A program made the position numbers and the translations under genes. This document shows, piece by piece, positions 35,568-44,591 of a DNA stretch of 64,000 nucleotides; positions within the stretch are counted from its first letter, which is position 1; each line of letters opens with the position of its first letter. Location: positions 1 through 64,000 of the forward strand of contig JADBXR010000020.1 of the NCBI GenBank assembly GCA_020403425.1, written 5' to 3'. The stretch is from Chitinophagaceae bacterium. Its GTDB lineage: Bacteria > Bacteroidota > Bacteroidia > Chitinophagales > Chitinophagaceae. Below the pieces are notes generated by a model. That model searched no databases. It had not been told where the DNA came from and was given only the letters and a program-made list of their open reading frames with translations.

Positions 35568-36698
35568 ATGAAAAAACAGGTTCTTCTTTGGTTGCTGTCC
35601 GGCGTGCTGTTTTTGAACGCATGCCAGAACAATACCATCCATAACGAAACAGCCAGCATGACCTTCACTATTAGCGAAAAGCCTTTCGGCCAAATCAATG
35701 GAGACACCATCACGCAATACACGATTACCAACCCCCAAGGTATGCAGGTGAGTATCATCAACTACGGTGGAACTGTTACGAACCTGCTTGTTCCGGGCAG
35801 GGATCATGAACTGGGAGATGTGGTGTTGGGATTTGATTCACTCTCCGGGTACCTGCAGAAGGCTAATCCTTATTTTGGCTGCCTCGTGGGCCGGTACGGC
35901 AATCGCATTGCGAAAGGGAAATTCATACTGGACGGCCAGGCTTACCAGCTTACCCTGAACGATCATGGTAACACGTTACATGGAGGCGTGCAAGGTCTTG
36001 ATAAAGTGATCTGGCAGGCAAGTAAACCTGCAGGAGACAGCAGTCTGAAACTCACTTATACCAGTAAGGACGGGGATCAGGGTTTTCCCGGAAATCTCGT
36101 GATAGAAGTGGTATACACACTCAGTTCCGATAATGCCTTGCAGATCGCTTACAGCGCCACCACTGATAAAGCCACCCCGGTGAACCTGACCAATCATTGT
36201 TATTTCAATCTATCAGCCGGAAAACAGAATACCATCCTGGATCATGAAGTGATGCTCCAGGCAGAAAAGTTCACGGCAGTGGATAGCCTGTTGATACCGA
36301 CTGGCCAGTTGCCTGACGTAAAAGGTACTCCAATGGATTTTACAACTCCCAAGAAGATCGGTGCAGAACTGGCAGCCGTAAAAGGGGGATACGATCATAA
36401 CTGGGTATTGAAACGTAAGGGTAAGGATCTCGAAAAAATTGCGACCGCCTATGATGCTTCCAGTGGGAGGTTCATGGAAGTTTTCACCACAGAGCCCGGA
36501 CTGCAATTCTATACAGGGAATTTCCTGGATGGGACCCTGAAAGGAAAGCAGCAGCAGAAGTACCAGCAACATGCCGGCTTTTGTATGGAGACCCAACATT
36601 TTCCGGATGCTCCCAACCAGCCTTCTTTTCCGAATACCATTGTAAAACCGGGTGAGAGCTATCGGTCCCTTACGTACTATCGTTTTTCTGTTAAATAA
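35568..36698 (+). CDS. galM: Aldose 1-epimerase, lipoprotein form
   Basis: 376 residues. The N-terminus ends in a lipobox (FLNAC, Cys at about residue 19), so the mature enzyme is probably a membrane-anchored lipoprotein. Mutarotase motifs: NYGGTVTNLLVPGRD, GRYGNRIAKGKF, NTLHGGVQGLDKVIW, NLTNHCYFNL and EPGLQFYTGNFLDG. It equilibrates alpha and beta sugar anomers outside the cytoplasm, feeding the transporter encoded next. Confidence 0.93.
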   Translation: MKKQVLLWLLSGVLFLNACQNNTIHNETASMTFTISEKPFGQINGDTITQYTITNPQGMQVSIINYGGTVTNLLVPGRDHELGDVVLGFDSLSGYLQKANPYFGCLVGRYGNRIAKGKFILDGQAYQLTLNDHGNTLHGGVQGLDKVIWQASKPAGDSSLKLTYTSKDGDQGFPGNLVIEVVYTLSSDNALQIAYSATTDKATPVNLTNHCYFNLSAGKQNTILDHEVMLQAEKFTAVDSLLIPTGQLPDVKGTPMDFTTPKKIGAELAAVKGGYDHNWVLKRKGKDLEKIATAYDASSGRFMEVFTTEPGLQFYTGNFLDGTLKGKQQQKYQQHAGFCMETQHFPDAPNQPSFPNTIVKPGESYRSLTYYRFSVK

Positions 36699-36790
36699 AT
36701 GCCTGGCATGAAAAGCATCATGCTGCCTGGTAGTCATCTATGTTACGTGAAGCTTCAAACTACAACCCCCACCAATAAACAGCTGTCATT

Positions 36791-38461
36791 ATGAGATCAT
36801 TGCAAACTGCAGATTACATTGTTTTCCTCGTGTACTTTATCATTGTTGCCTCTTATGGATACTGGGTGTACCGGCGTAAGAAAAAAGCAAGCACAACCGC
36901 TTCGCATGATTATTTTCTGGCCGAAGGGTCTCTCACTTGGTGGGCCATCGGCGCATCGCTGATCGCTTCCAATATCTCAGCGGAACAGATGATTGGTATG
37001 AGTGGCAATGGATTTAAGATGGGACTTGCGATTTCAACCTACGAGTGGATGGCAGCCGCCACACTGCTGATAGTGGCCATCTTCTTTATCCCGGTTTACC
37101 TGAAGAATAAGATATACACCATGCCGCAATTCCTGAACCAGCGTTACAACAGTACGGTGGCCATGATCATGGCGGTATTCTGGTTGTTATTGTACGTGGT
37201 GGTGAACCTCACATCGATCTTATATCTGGGCGCATTGGCTATTCACGCCATATCCGGACTACCATTGTATCTCTGCATGGTATTTCTTGCCTTGTTCGCG
37301 ATCGTGATCACATTGGGTGGTATGAAGGTGATCGGTTATACCGATGTGATCCAGGTGTTTTTTCTCATCGTGGGTGGACTGGCCACTACCTATCTTGCGC
37401 TGACACTGGTGTCCGAAAAATTCGGCACAACAGGTGTATTGAATGGCTTTAAGTTGCTTACTGAAAAAGCCGATGACCATTTTCACATGATCCTGAAAAA
37501 AGATAATCCCAATTTTATCAGTCTGCCAGGCCTCACCGTATTGATCGGTGGAATGTGGATCGTGAACCTGAATTACTGGGGTTGCAACCAATACATCACA
37601 CAACGTGCATTAGGGGCCGATCTGAAAACAGCAAGAAGTGGTTTGCTCTTTGCCGCGTTCCTGAAATTGCTCATGCCGGTGATCGTTGTATTGCCTGGAA
37701 TTGCAGCCTATGTTTTGTATAATGAGGGCGGTTTCCAGGACCAGATGATGGTGAATGGGGAGCTGGTGCAGGACAATGCCTATCCCGTTATGCTGAACCT
37801 CTTGGGGCCTGGCCTGAAAGGGCTTGCATTCGCAGCCCTCACTGCTGCCGTGGTAGCATCCCTGGCAGGCAAGGCCAATAGTATCGCCACTATTTTTACA
37901 CTCGACATTTACAAGAAAAAGGTCGATCCCGATGCCAGCGAGAAAAAAATGGTCTGGATCGGAAAGATCTCAGTGATAATGGCCTTGCTGGTTGCTGTTC
38001 TGATTGCACCGTTCCTGGGTATCGATAAAAAAGGTGGATTTGAATTCATCCAGGAATATACGGGTTTCGTTTCGCCCGGCATCTTCGCCATGTTCATTCT
38101 GGGTTTTTTCTGGAAAAAGACCACTTCCAATGCGGCGCTCTTCGCAACCGTTGGTGGGTTTGTGTTCTCTGTGATCTTCAAATTCCTTCCCAAGTTTGCT
38201 GACCTCTCTTTCCTCGAGCCTATGGGTTTTGCCGCAAAAGTGGAGGGCCTCTATGAGATACCATTTATCGACAGGATGGGTTTTGTATTCGTGATCTGTA
38301 TCATTGGTATGTGGATCATCAGTATGGTTGAAAATAAACGTGGCGTCAAGACCAACGGGCTTGAGATAGATAAATCCATGTTCAAGCTCAACCCCGCTTT
38401 TACGGTAGGGACCCTGATCGTAGGCGGTATCCTGACGGCGTTGTATACGATCTTCTGGTAA
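36791..38461 (+). CDS. Sodium/sugar cotransporter (SGLT-like, SSS family)
   Basis: 556 residues with about 14 hydrophobic segments. The SSS-family region ASLIASNISAEQMIGMSG is characteristic of vSGLT-type sugar symporters, as are WGCNQYITQRALGA and AALTAAVVASLAGKANSIAT. Position after xylB-xylA-galM makes xylose (or another aldose) the likely substrate. It resides in the inner membrane and is 92 bases after galM. Confidence 0.93.
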   Translation: MRSLQTADYIVFLVYFIIVASYGYWVYRRKKKASTTASHDYFLAEGSLTWWAIGASLIASNISAEQMIGMSGNGFKMGLAISTYEWMAAATLLIVAIFFIPVYLKNKIYTMPQFLNQRYNSTVAMIMAVFWLLLYVVVNLTSILYLGALAIHAISGLPLYLCMVFLALFAIVITLGGMKVIGYTDVIQVFFLIVGGLATTYLALTLVSEKFGTTGVLNGFKLLTEKADDHFHMILKKDNPNFISLPGLTVLIGGMWIVNLNYWGCNQYITQRALGADLKTARSGLLFAAFLKLLMPVIVVLPGIAAYVLYNEGGFQDQMMVNGELVQDNAYPVMLNLLGPGLKGLAFAALTAAVVASLAGKANSIATIFTLDIYKKKVDPDASEKKMVWIGKISVIMALLVAVLIAPFLGIDKKGGFEFIQEYTGFVSPGIFAMFILGFFWKKTTSNAALFATVGGFVFSVIFKFLPKFADLSFLEPMGFAAKVEGLYEIPFIDRMGFVFVICIIGMWIISMVENKRGVKTNGLEIDKSMFKLNPAFTVGTLIVGGILTALYTIFW

Positions 38462-38601
38462 GGGAAATCGTCAGTCGTAAGCAAGAATTAAAACGATCAC
38501 GATTCACGACTCAGGTTCTCGCCATCGATTTCGCAGATTTTTTCGGTCGGGATCGATGAAATATGTGGGGATACTTTTAGGTTTGATATAAAGTAAGCGT
38601 T

Positions 38602-39768
38602 ATGGCAATGGAACACACTATGCGATGGTACGGGCCGGAAGATCCGGTTGATCTTTGGGACATACGTCAGGCCGGATGTACCGGCGTGGTAAGCGCTTTA
38701 CACCAGATCCCGGTAGGAGAGGTATGGACCGTGGAAGCGATCAACGAACGCAAGGCATTGATAGAGGCCGCTGGCATGACCTGGACCGTGATCGAGAGTC
38801 TGCCCGTGCATGAAGATATCAAGCGGCAATACGGCAACTTCCAGGAGTGGATCGAAAAATATAAGATCAGTCTGCATAATGTTGCCGCCTGTGGTTTGAA
38901 AGTGGTCACTTATAATTTCATGCCCATACTGGATTGGGTAAGGACCGATATCGCTTACGAAATGCCGGACAGAAGTCGTGCTCTATATTTTGAAAAAGCG
39001 GCATTCATCGCGTTCGACCTGTTCCTGTTACAAAGACCCGGCGCAGAAAAAGATTATACCCCGGAAGAGATCGAAAGGGGTAAACAGAAACTGGCTTCCA
39101 TGTCGCAGGAAGAGAAAGACCTCCTGTGCAAAAATACCTTACTGGGATTGCCCGGTAGCCGCGAGCAGTTCACGCCGGAGCAGATCTTTGATGCACTGAA
39201 AAAATATGAAGGCATCGACCGCATTAAACTGAAAGAACATCTGTTCCATTTTCTGCGCGAAGTGGTTCCTGTAGCAGCCTCACTTGGATTGAAAATGGCC
39301 ATTCATCCGGACGATCCTCCTTACTCCGTGTTGGGTCTGCCACGCATCATGAGTACCGAAGAGGATGCAAAAGATATGCTGGCTGCCATGCCTTCACCTG
39401 CCAATGGATTTTGTTTCTGTACAGGTTCGTTCGGGGTGCGTCCCGACAATGACCTACCCGGTATGGTAAGACGCCTGGGTGATCATATCCATTTCCTTCA
39501 CCTCAGAAGTACCCGGAGGGATGACCTGGGTAATTTCTATGAAGCCGATCACCTGGATGGCGACGTGGATATGTATGCTGTGGTGAAGGAGATCGTTCAG
39601 GTGCAGAAGCGCCGCGGTATCTCCATCCCTATGCGTCCCGATCATGGTCACCAGATGCTGGACGACCTGAAAAAGTCAGGCGCGTACCCCGGTTACACCG
39701 CTATCGGCCGCTTACGGGGTCTGGCGGAATTGAGGGGCCTCGAACTGGGAATTGAGAGAAACCAGTAG
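38602..39768 (+). CDS. uxuA: Mannonate dehydratase
   Basis: 388 residues. Hallmarks: [72 protein letters not shown] and [10 protein letters not shown]. It dehydrates D-mannonate to 2-keto-3-deoxygluconate in hexuronate breakdown. The other uronate genes (uxuB, uxaC, kdgK) are not in the window. A 140-base gap with weak inverted words separates it from the transporter gene, and a terminator follows. Confidence 0.96.
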   Translation: MAMEHTMRWYGPEDPVDLWDIRQAGCTGVVSALHQIPVGEVWTVEAINERKALIEAAGMTWTVIESLPVHEDIKRQYGNFQEWIEKYKISLHNVAACGLKVVTYNFMPILDWVRTDIAYEMPDRSRALYFEKAAFIAFDLFLLQRPGAEKDYTPEEIERGKQKLASMSQEEKDLLCKNTLLGLPGSREQFTPEQIFDALKKYEGIDRIKLKEHLFHFLREVVPVAASLGLKMAIHPDDPPYSVLGLPRIMSTEEDAKDMLAAMPSPANGFCFCTGSFGVRPDNDLPGMVRRLGDHIHFLHLRSTRRDDLGNFYEADHLDGDVDMYAVVKEIVQVQKRRGISIPMRPDHGHQMLDDLKKSGAYPGYTAIGRLRGLAELRGLELGIERNQ

Positions 39769-39796
39769 CCTATGGGACCAGGATCAAGGAATTTTG

Positions 39797-39829
39797 AATG
39801 TTGAAGTACACCTACTTCAACATTTTTTA
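39797..39829 (+). terminator. Intrinsic terminator of the xylose/uxuA block
   Basis: AATGTTGAAGTA (39797-39808), loop CACC, TACTTCAACATT (39813-39824), then TTTT. A perfect 12-bp stem plus T-run. Confidence 0.88.
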
Positions 39830-39892
39830 TTGATTATCAATAAGTTGGATCATTCGCGCTTCCTTGTTCGACATTCAATATCCAATATTCCC

Positions 39893-39900
39893 TACCTTTG
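39893..39900 (+). promoter_or_regulatory. Putative -7 promoter element of rpsA
   Basis: TACCTTTG, identical to the boxes before fusA and rpsJ, 30 bases before the rpsA ATG. No TTG lies at exactly the best spacing; TTG at 39864-39866 is a few bases too far. Confidence 0.5.
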
Positions 39901-39930
39901 CTCCCCCGAAATAAAACCATCGGGTATTTT

Positions 39931-41832
39931 ATGAATCTTATTAACAAACAACTAAACGCAGATGCACAGGAGAATGCTGCAGCTTCAGAAGCTGTAGAAG
40001 TTACTACTGCGACAAAAAATGCACCTGTAGCAGAGCCGGTTATTGAAACCGCTCATGATGATTTTGACTGGAGCATTGACAAGCGTAATGTGAGTCACTA
40101 TGCTGAAACAGAAAGAATGAAGTACGACAAAGTGTATGATGACACTTTCGTACAGATCAATGATGGCGAGATCGTGAAAGGCGGTGTTGTTGCTTTGACC
40201 AAGACAGATGTGGTTGTAAACATCGGTTTTAAGAGTGATGGCCTCGTTTCCCTGAACGAATTCCGCGATGTGCCAGGACTGAAGATAGGTGATGAAGTAG
40301 AAGTGATGGTAGTGGAGAAAGAAGACCGTTCCGGTAACCTGCACCTGAGCCGCAAATCTGCCCGCATTTTCCGTGCATGGGAAAGAATTGTGGAAGTTCA
40401 TAAGACCGGAGAAGTGATCACCGGTACCGTTACCAGCAAAACCAAGGGTGGATTGATTGTAGACGTGTTTGGAATGGAAACATTCTTACCAGGTTCTCAG
40501 ATCGACGTGAAACCTGTAACTGATTACGATCAGTTCGTAGGTAAGACCATGGAGTTCAAAGTGGTTAAGATCAACGAAACCATCAAGAATGCCGTAGTAT
40601 CTCACAAAGCCCTGATCGAAAGCGATATCGAAGCACAGCGTGCAGAGATCATGAGCAAACTCGAAAAAGGACAGGTACTGGAAGGCGTGGTGAAGAACAT
40701 CACAGATTTCGGTGCTTTCATGGACCTGGGTGGTCTGGACGGTTTGCTGTACATCACCGATATTTCATGGGGACGTATCTCTCACCCAAGCGAAGTGGTG
40801 AAGATGGACCAGAAACTGCAGGTGGTGGTACTGGATTTCGACGACGACAAGAAGCGTATCAGCCTGGGTCTGAAACAACTGACTCCGCATCCATGGGATG
40901 TGCTGCCTGAAGGCCTGGCCGAAGGTTCTGTAGTGAAAGGTAAAGTGGTGAATATTGAAGATTACGGTGCGTTCCTGGAAATTCAGCCTGGTGTGGAAGG
41001 TCTGGTACACGTATCAGAGATCACATGGGCCAATACTCCGATCAACGCGAAGGAATTCTTCAAACTGGGTGATGAGTACGAAGCAAAAGTGGTTACCCTG
41101 GATAAAGATTCCCGTAAGATGAGCCTGAGCATCAAACAAATGAGCCAGGATCCTTGGAACACCATCGAAACCAAATTCCCTGAGGGCAGCAAACACAAAG
41201 GTCTGGTGAAGAACATCACTCCTTATGGTGTGTTTGTTGAACTGGAGCCAGGTATCGGCGGTATGATCCACATCAGCGACCTGAGCTGGTTAAAACGTTT
41301 CAACCACCCGACCGACTATACCAAAGTTGGCGAGCAGATCGATATCATCATCTTAAGCATTGATAAAGAGAACCGCAAACTGCAGTTGGGTCACAAACAG
41401 CTGGAAGAAGATCCCTGGAATGCACTGGAAGATACCTTTGCAGTAGGTACCATCCACGAAGGCACTGTTACCCGTAAGGATGACAAGGGAGCCCTGGTTC
41501 AGTTGCAGTATGGTCTCGAAGGTTTTGCACCTAACCGTCACCTGAACAAGGAAGACGGCAAGCAGGTACAGGCCGATGAAACTGCTCAGTTCATGGTGAT
41601 CGAGTTCGATCGTAACGAAAAACGTATCGTCCTGAGCCATGCACGTATCTGGGAACAGAACGTAGCTGATGCGGTAGCAGCAGAGAAAAAAGAAGCCAAA
41701 GCTGAAGCGGATAACACCAAAAAAGCGGTGAAAAACATCCAGGCTAAGGTAGAAAAAGCAACCCTGGGCGACCTGGGTGCGCTGGCCGAGATCAAAGCCA
41801 AATTACAGGAAGGAGAAGGGGACGCTAAGTAG
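39931..41832 (+). CDS. rpsA: 30S ribosomal protein S1
   Basis: 633 residues from the ATG at 39931; the in-frame TTG at 39898 lies in the promoter and is rejected. Six S1 (OB-fold) repeats are visible: GEIVKGGVVALTKTDVVVNI, GEVITGTVTSKTKGGLIVDV, GQVLEGVVKNITDFGAFMDL, GSVVKGKVVNIEDYGAFLEI, GSKHKGLVKNITPYGVFVEL and GTIHEGTVTRKDDKGALVQL. The N-terminal 60 residues and the Lys/Ala/Glu-rich C-terminus are variable. S1 helps mRNA bind the ribosome, important in a phylum with few Shine-Dalgarno sites. Confidence 0.95.
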   Translation: MNLINKQLNADAQENAAASEAVEVTTATKNAPVAEPVIETAHDDFDWSIDKRNVSHYAETERMKYDKVYDDTFVQINDGEIVKGGVVALTKTDVVVNIGFKSDGLVSLNEFRDVPGLKIGDEVEVMVVEKEDRSGNLHLSRKSARIFRAWERIVEVHKTGEVITGTVTSKTKGGLIVDVFGMETFLPGSQIDVKPVTDYDQFVGKTMEFKVVKINETIKNAVVSHKALIESDIEAQRAEIMSKLEKGQVLEGVVKNITDFGAFMDLGGLDGLLYITDISWGRISHPSEVVKMDQKLQVVVLDFDDDKKRISLGLKQLTPHPWDVLPEGLAEGSVVKGKVVNIEDYGAFLEIQPGVEGLVHVSEITWANTPINAKEFFKLGDEYEAKVVTLDKDSRKMSLSIKQMSQDPWNTIETKFPEGSKHKGLVKNITPYGVFVELEPGIGGMIHISDLSWLKRFNHPTDYTKVGEQIDIIILSIDKENRKLQLGHKQLEEDPWNALEDTFAVGTIHEGTVTRKDDKGALVQLQYGLEGFAPNRHLNKEDGKQVQADETAQFMVIEFDRNEKRIVLSHARIWEQNVADAVAAEKKEAKAEADNTKKAVKNIQAKVEKATLGDLGALAEIKAKLQEGEGDAK

Positions 41833-41852
41833 TCTTCCCGATCCTAAGGATA

Positions 41853-41884
41853 AAGAAGGGCTGCCTGTTTGGGCGGCCCTTCTT
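41853..41884 (+). terminator. Probable terminator after rpsA
   Basis: AAGAAGGGCTGCC (from 41853) pairs with GGCGGCCCTTCTT (to 41884) with one G-T pair and a small loop. The T-run after it is poor (GTTGG). Confidence 0.6.
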
Positions 41885-41899
41885 GTTGGTAAGCTATGG

Positions 41900-41960
41900 G
41901 CTTTGAGCCTTGAGTAAGGATTTCCAGGCAGGTACTGGCTCTTGGCGCAAGGGTCAAAGC
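41900..41960. repeat. Word inverted repeat between rpsA and bamD
   Basis: GCTTTGAGCCTTG (41900-41912) faces CAAGGGTCAAAGC (41948-41960); 12 of 13 positions pair. It is the same kind of short-word hairpin as those elsewhere in the window, with different words. Confidence 0.5.
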
Positions 41961-42047
41961 TTGCGGCTACCACCCCCTTTTTGGGTAATTCTTAACGAAA
42001 TAACGGCCCAAACCCCATTCGGACTTTATAAATTGCCCGTAATTAAC

Positions 42048-42055
42048 TAATTTTG
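42048..42055 (+). promoter_or_regulatory. Putative -7 promoter element of bamD
   Basis: TAATTTTG fits TAnnTTTG but ends only 10 bases before the bamD ATG, so the leader would be very short. No good -33 box was seen. Confidence 0.4.
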
Positions 42056-42065
42056 CCAACTTGTT

Positions 42066-42893
42066 ATGAATAGGATCGTTCTGTTATTGTTATCGGTAGT
42101 ACTGCTTACCTCTTCCTGCTCCAATAAATTTGGAAAGATCATGAAGAGCAAAGATTATGAGTACAAATACAAAATGGCCGAACAATACTATGCAAACAAG
42201 AACTACGGTTACGCTCAGCAGCTCTTTGAAGATATCTTTCCCTATGTAAAAGGTTCCACGCGATATGAGGACATGTATTACAAGTTCGCGTACTCTTACT
42301 ACTATCAGAAAGATTATCTGAATGCAGAGAACCTCTTCAAGAGTTTTGTTGAGAACTTCCCCACCAGTACCCGGGGAGAGGAATGTGATTATATGAGGGC
42401 CTATTGCTATTACAAGCAATCGCCCAAAGTGGAACTGGACCAGACCAATACCAACAAGACCATGCAGTTGATGCAGGCATTTCTCAATACGCACCCGAAT
42501 TCCGAAAGGGCAAAGGATGCCAGTGAGATCATCGATAAATGCCGCGAGAAACTGGAACTGAAAGAATTCAAAGGAGCAGAACTGTATTATAACCTGGGTT
42601 TTTACAAAGCGGCTGCCATTGCTTTTGGGAATGTATCTGATAATTTCCCAGATTCCAAAAAAGCAGACGAATACAAGTTACTCGTGATCAAGTCATACGT
42701 AAAGTATGCAGAGATGAGTTACGAAGAGAAGCAGAAAGAACGTTATGAGAAAGTGATCTCTGAATGTAACGACTTCGCCGAGCGTTTTGCAGAAAGCAAA
42801 TACGCAGAGGAGGTCGCCAAATACAAAACACAAACCAATAACATTTTAAAAAATCTGAAAAATGAGCAAGCTAAGAAGGCAAATGAGCGCTAA
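42066..42893 (+). CDS. bamD: Outer-membrane assembly lipoprotein BamD
   Basis: 275 residues with signal and lipobox (LLTSSC, Cys near residue 18). Tetratricopeptide-type helices fill the rest: AEQYYANKNYGYAQQLFEDI, YYYQKDYLNAENLFKSFVEN, FYKAAAIAFGNVSDNFPDSK. BamD is the essential partner of BamA in beta-barrel insertion into the outer membrane, facing the periplasm. Its 3' end overlaps rpoZ by 32 bases. Confidence 0.92.
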   Translation: MNRIVLLLLSVVLLTSSCSNKFGKIMKSKDYEYKYKMAEQYYANKNYGYAQQLFEDIFPYVKGSTRYEDMYYKFAYSYYYQKDYLNAENLFKSFVENFPTSTRGEECDYMRAYCYYKQSPKVELDQTNTNKTMQLMQAFLNTHPNSERAKDASEIIDKCREKLELKEFKGAELYYNLGFYKAAAIAFGNVSDNFPDSKKADEYKLLVIKSYVKYAEMSYEEKQKERYEKVISECNDFAERFAESKYAEEVAKYKTQTNNILKNLKNEQAKKANER

Positions 42894-43206
42894 CACCGCC
42901 AGTGTGGTTGAAACCAAAAGCCTGATTGACATTAAAGGCAAAACAGGCAACCTGTACGAGTCGATCGCTATTATTGCCAGAAGGGCCAATCAGATCAACA
43001 TATCCCTGCGGGAAGAATTGCACAACAAACTCGAAGAATTTGCCAGCCATACGGACAGCCTGGAGGAAATTCATGAGAACAAAGAGCAGATCGAGATCTC
43101 AAGGGCCTATGAAAAAATGCCTAACCCTGCTATCCTGGCTACCCAGGAATTCATGGAAGGTAAAGTGTACCACAGGCGCAACGATGAGAACGACCTGTTC
43201 AGATAA
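42862..43206 (+). CDS. rpoZ: RNA polymerase omega subunit, Bacteroidota type
   Basis: 114 residues. GNLYESIAIIARRANQI, LREELHNKLEEFASHTD and NKEQIEISRAYEKMPNP match the omega/Rpb6-like proteins of Bacteroidota. The start at 42862 gives MSKLRRQ, similar to the family's MSxLKK opening, and overlaps bamD by 32 bases; the ATG at 42883, preceded by AAGAAGG, is an alternative. Omega stabilises RNA polymerase assembly. A terminator follows. Confidence 0.9.
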   Translation: MSKLRRQMSANTASVVETKSLIDIKGKTGNLYESIAIIARRANQINISLREELHNKLEEFASHTDSLEEIHENKEQIEISRAYEKMPNPAILATQEFMEGKVYHRRNDENDLFR

Positions 43207-43230
43207 GCCAACTATTTGATAAATGATACG

Positions 43231-43259
43231 AAAACGACAGTGATGAACTGTCGTTTTTT
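43231..43259 (+). terminator. Intrinsic terminator after rpoZ
   Basis: AAAACGACAGT (43231-43241), loop GATGA, ACTGTCGTTTTTT (43247-43259). Confidence 0.87.
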
Positions 43260-43278
43260 GTTATTTTGTAGAGCGGAT

Positions 43279-43391
43279 GGTGAGTTGTGAGTGGTCAGTA
43301 ATGAGTGAAAGAGGTAAAACCTGTTTTTCTCTTACATAGCTCCCCCCTGACCTTCCAATCATTCACTATTCACCCCTGACCACTCACCACC
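43279..43391. repeat. GTGAGTGG-family inverted repeat abutting the coaBC start
   Basis: GGTGAGTTGTGAGTGGTCAG and following words (43279-43307) face CATTCACTATTCACCCCTGA and CCACTCACCACC (43360-43391), an imperfect reverse complement about 30 bases long. The right arm ends at the base before the coaBC ATG, so the start codon would sit at the foot of the hairpin in mRNA. Confidence 0.65.
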
Positions 43392-44591
43392 ATGCTTGAA
43401 GGTAAAAAAATACTCATTGGCATCACGGGCAGCATTGCTGCGTATAAGTCCATCCTGCTGGTTCGTCAGTTGGTAAAACAGGGGGCCGAAGTAAAAGTGG
43501 TGATGACACCTGCCGCCAGGGAATTCGTTTCTCCGCTGGTCTTGGCAACCCTTTCCAAAAATGCCGTGGTTTCTGAATTGGCCGAAGGTAGTGAATGGTC
43601 CAACCATGTCATGCTTGGCCGTTGGGCCGACCTGTTCGTGGTCGCGCCCCTGAGCTGTAATACGCTTGCTAAAATGGCGAATGGGTTATGTGATAACTTG
43701 TTACTGGCTGTATACCTTTCTGCCACCTGTCCGGTGGTCATAGCTCCGGCCATGGATGAAGATATGTGGCAACATCCTGCCACACAACGGAACCTTGATC
43801 TGCTGAAAGGATACGGTAACCATATCATTCCAGTGAACAGCGGAGAGTTGGCAAGTGGCTTGCATGGTGAGGGCCGGATGGCAGAACCCGAAGCCATCAT
43901 CGTATTCCTGGTGGAGCATTTTTTCAGGACGTCGGAGCTGGCGGGCAAAAAAGTCATGGTCACGGCCGGTCCTACGTATGAGGCCATTGACCCCGTTCGT
44001 TTTATCGGAAATCATTCTTCCGGTAAAATGGGGTTTGCCCTTGCGGAAGAGCTGTACCTGCGCGGTGCCGATGTACAGCTGATCAGCGGTCCTACACAGC
44101 AGATCACCACCTATGCAGGTATCCGTGTGAACAAAGTCCGGTCTGCAGCAGAGATGTTTGACACCAGCGTGGCAATATTTCCGGGTGTGGACATCGCTGT
44201 CATGTCGGCGGCCGTTGCCGATTACAGTCCGGCAGAAACAGCCGGTGAAAAGATCAAAAAACAACCGGGTGACCTGTCGCTGCTGCTGTTGCCTACCAAA
44301 GATATCCTGCAATATGTGGGAACCCATAAACGGCAAGGCCAGTATGTAGTAGGTTTTGCACTGGAAACACAGAACGAAAAGGAGAACGCGCACAAAAAGC
44401 TGGAAAGCAAACAGGCTGACTGTATCGTACTCAATTCATTGCGCGACGAAGCGGCTGGTTTTGGCGTTGATACGAATAAAGTTACCTTGCTCTGTAAGGA
44501 CGGGACCGAAATGGTCACTGAACTCAAAACCAAAAAGGAGATCGCAAAAGATATTGTTTCATTCATCATATCCCGTTTACATGCTGAATAG
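43392..44591 (+). CDS. coaBC: Bifunctional phosphopantothenoylcysteine decarboxylase/phosphopantothenate-cysteine ligase
   Basis: 399 residues. CoaC part, about 1-185: ILIGITGSIAAYKSILLVRQ (FMN-binding start), APLSCNTLAKMANGLCDNLL and PAMDEDMWQHPATQRN. CoaB part: VMVTAGPTYEAIDPVRFIGN, NHSSGKMGFALAEE and, late, VGFALETQNEKENA. It makes 4'-phosphopantetheine in CoA synthesis. In the CoaC active-site loop, where E. coli has a catalytic Cys (ACGDxGxGRM-type), this protein reads LASGLHGEGRM without that Cys. The start codon touches an inverted repeat. Confidence 0.95.
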   Translation: MLEGKKILIGITGSIAAYKSILLVRQLVKQGAEVKVVMTPAAREFVSPLVLATLSKNAVVSELAEGSEWSNHVMLGRWADLFVVAPLSCNTLAKMANGLCDNLLLAVYLSATCPVVIAPAMDEDMWQHPATQRNLDLLKGYGNHIIPVNSGELASGLHGEGRMAEPEAIIVFLVEHFFRTSELAGKKVMVTAGPTYEAIDPVRFIGNHSSGKMGFALAEELYLRGADVQLISGPTQQITTYAGIRVNKVRSAAEMFDTSVAIFPGVDIAVMSAAVADYSPAETAGEKIKKQPGDLSLLLLPTKDILQYVGTHKRQGQYVVGFALETQNEKENAHKKLESKQADCIVLNSLRDEAAGFGVDTNKVTLLCKDGTEMVTELKTKKEIAKDIVSFIISRLHAE

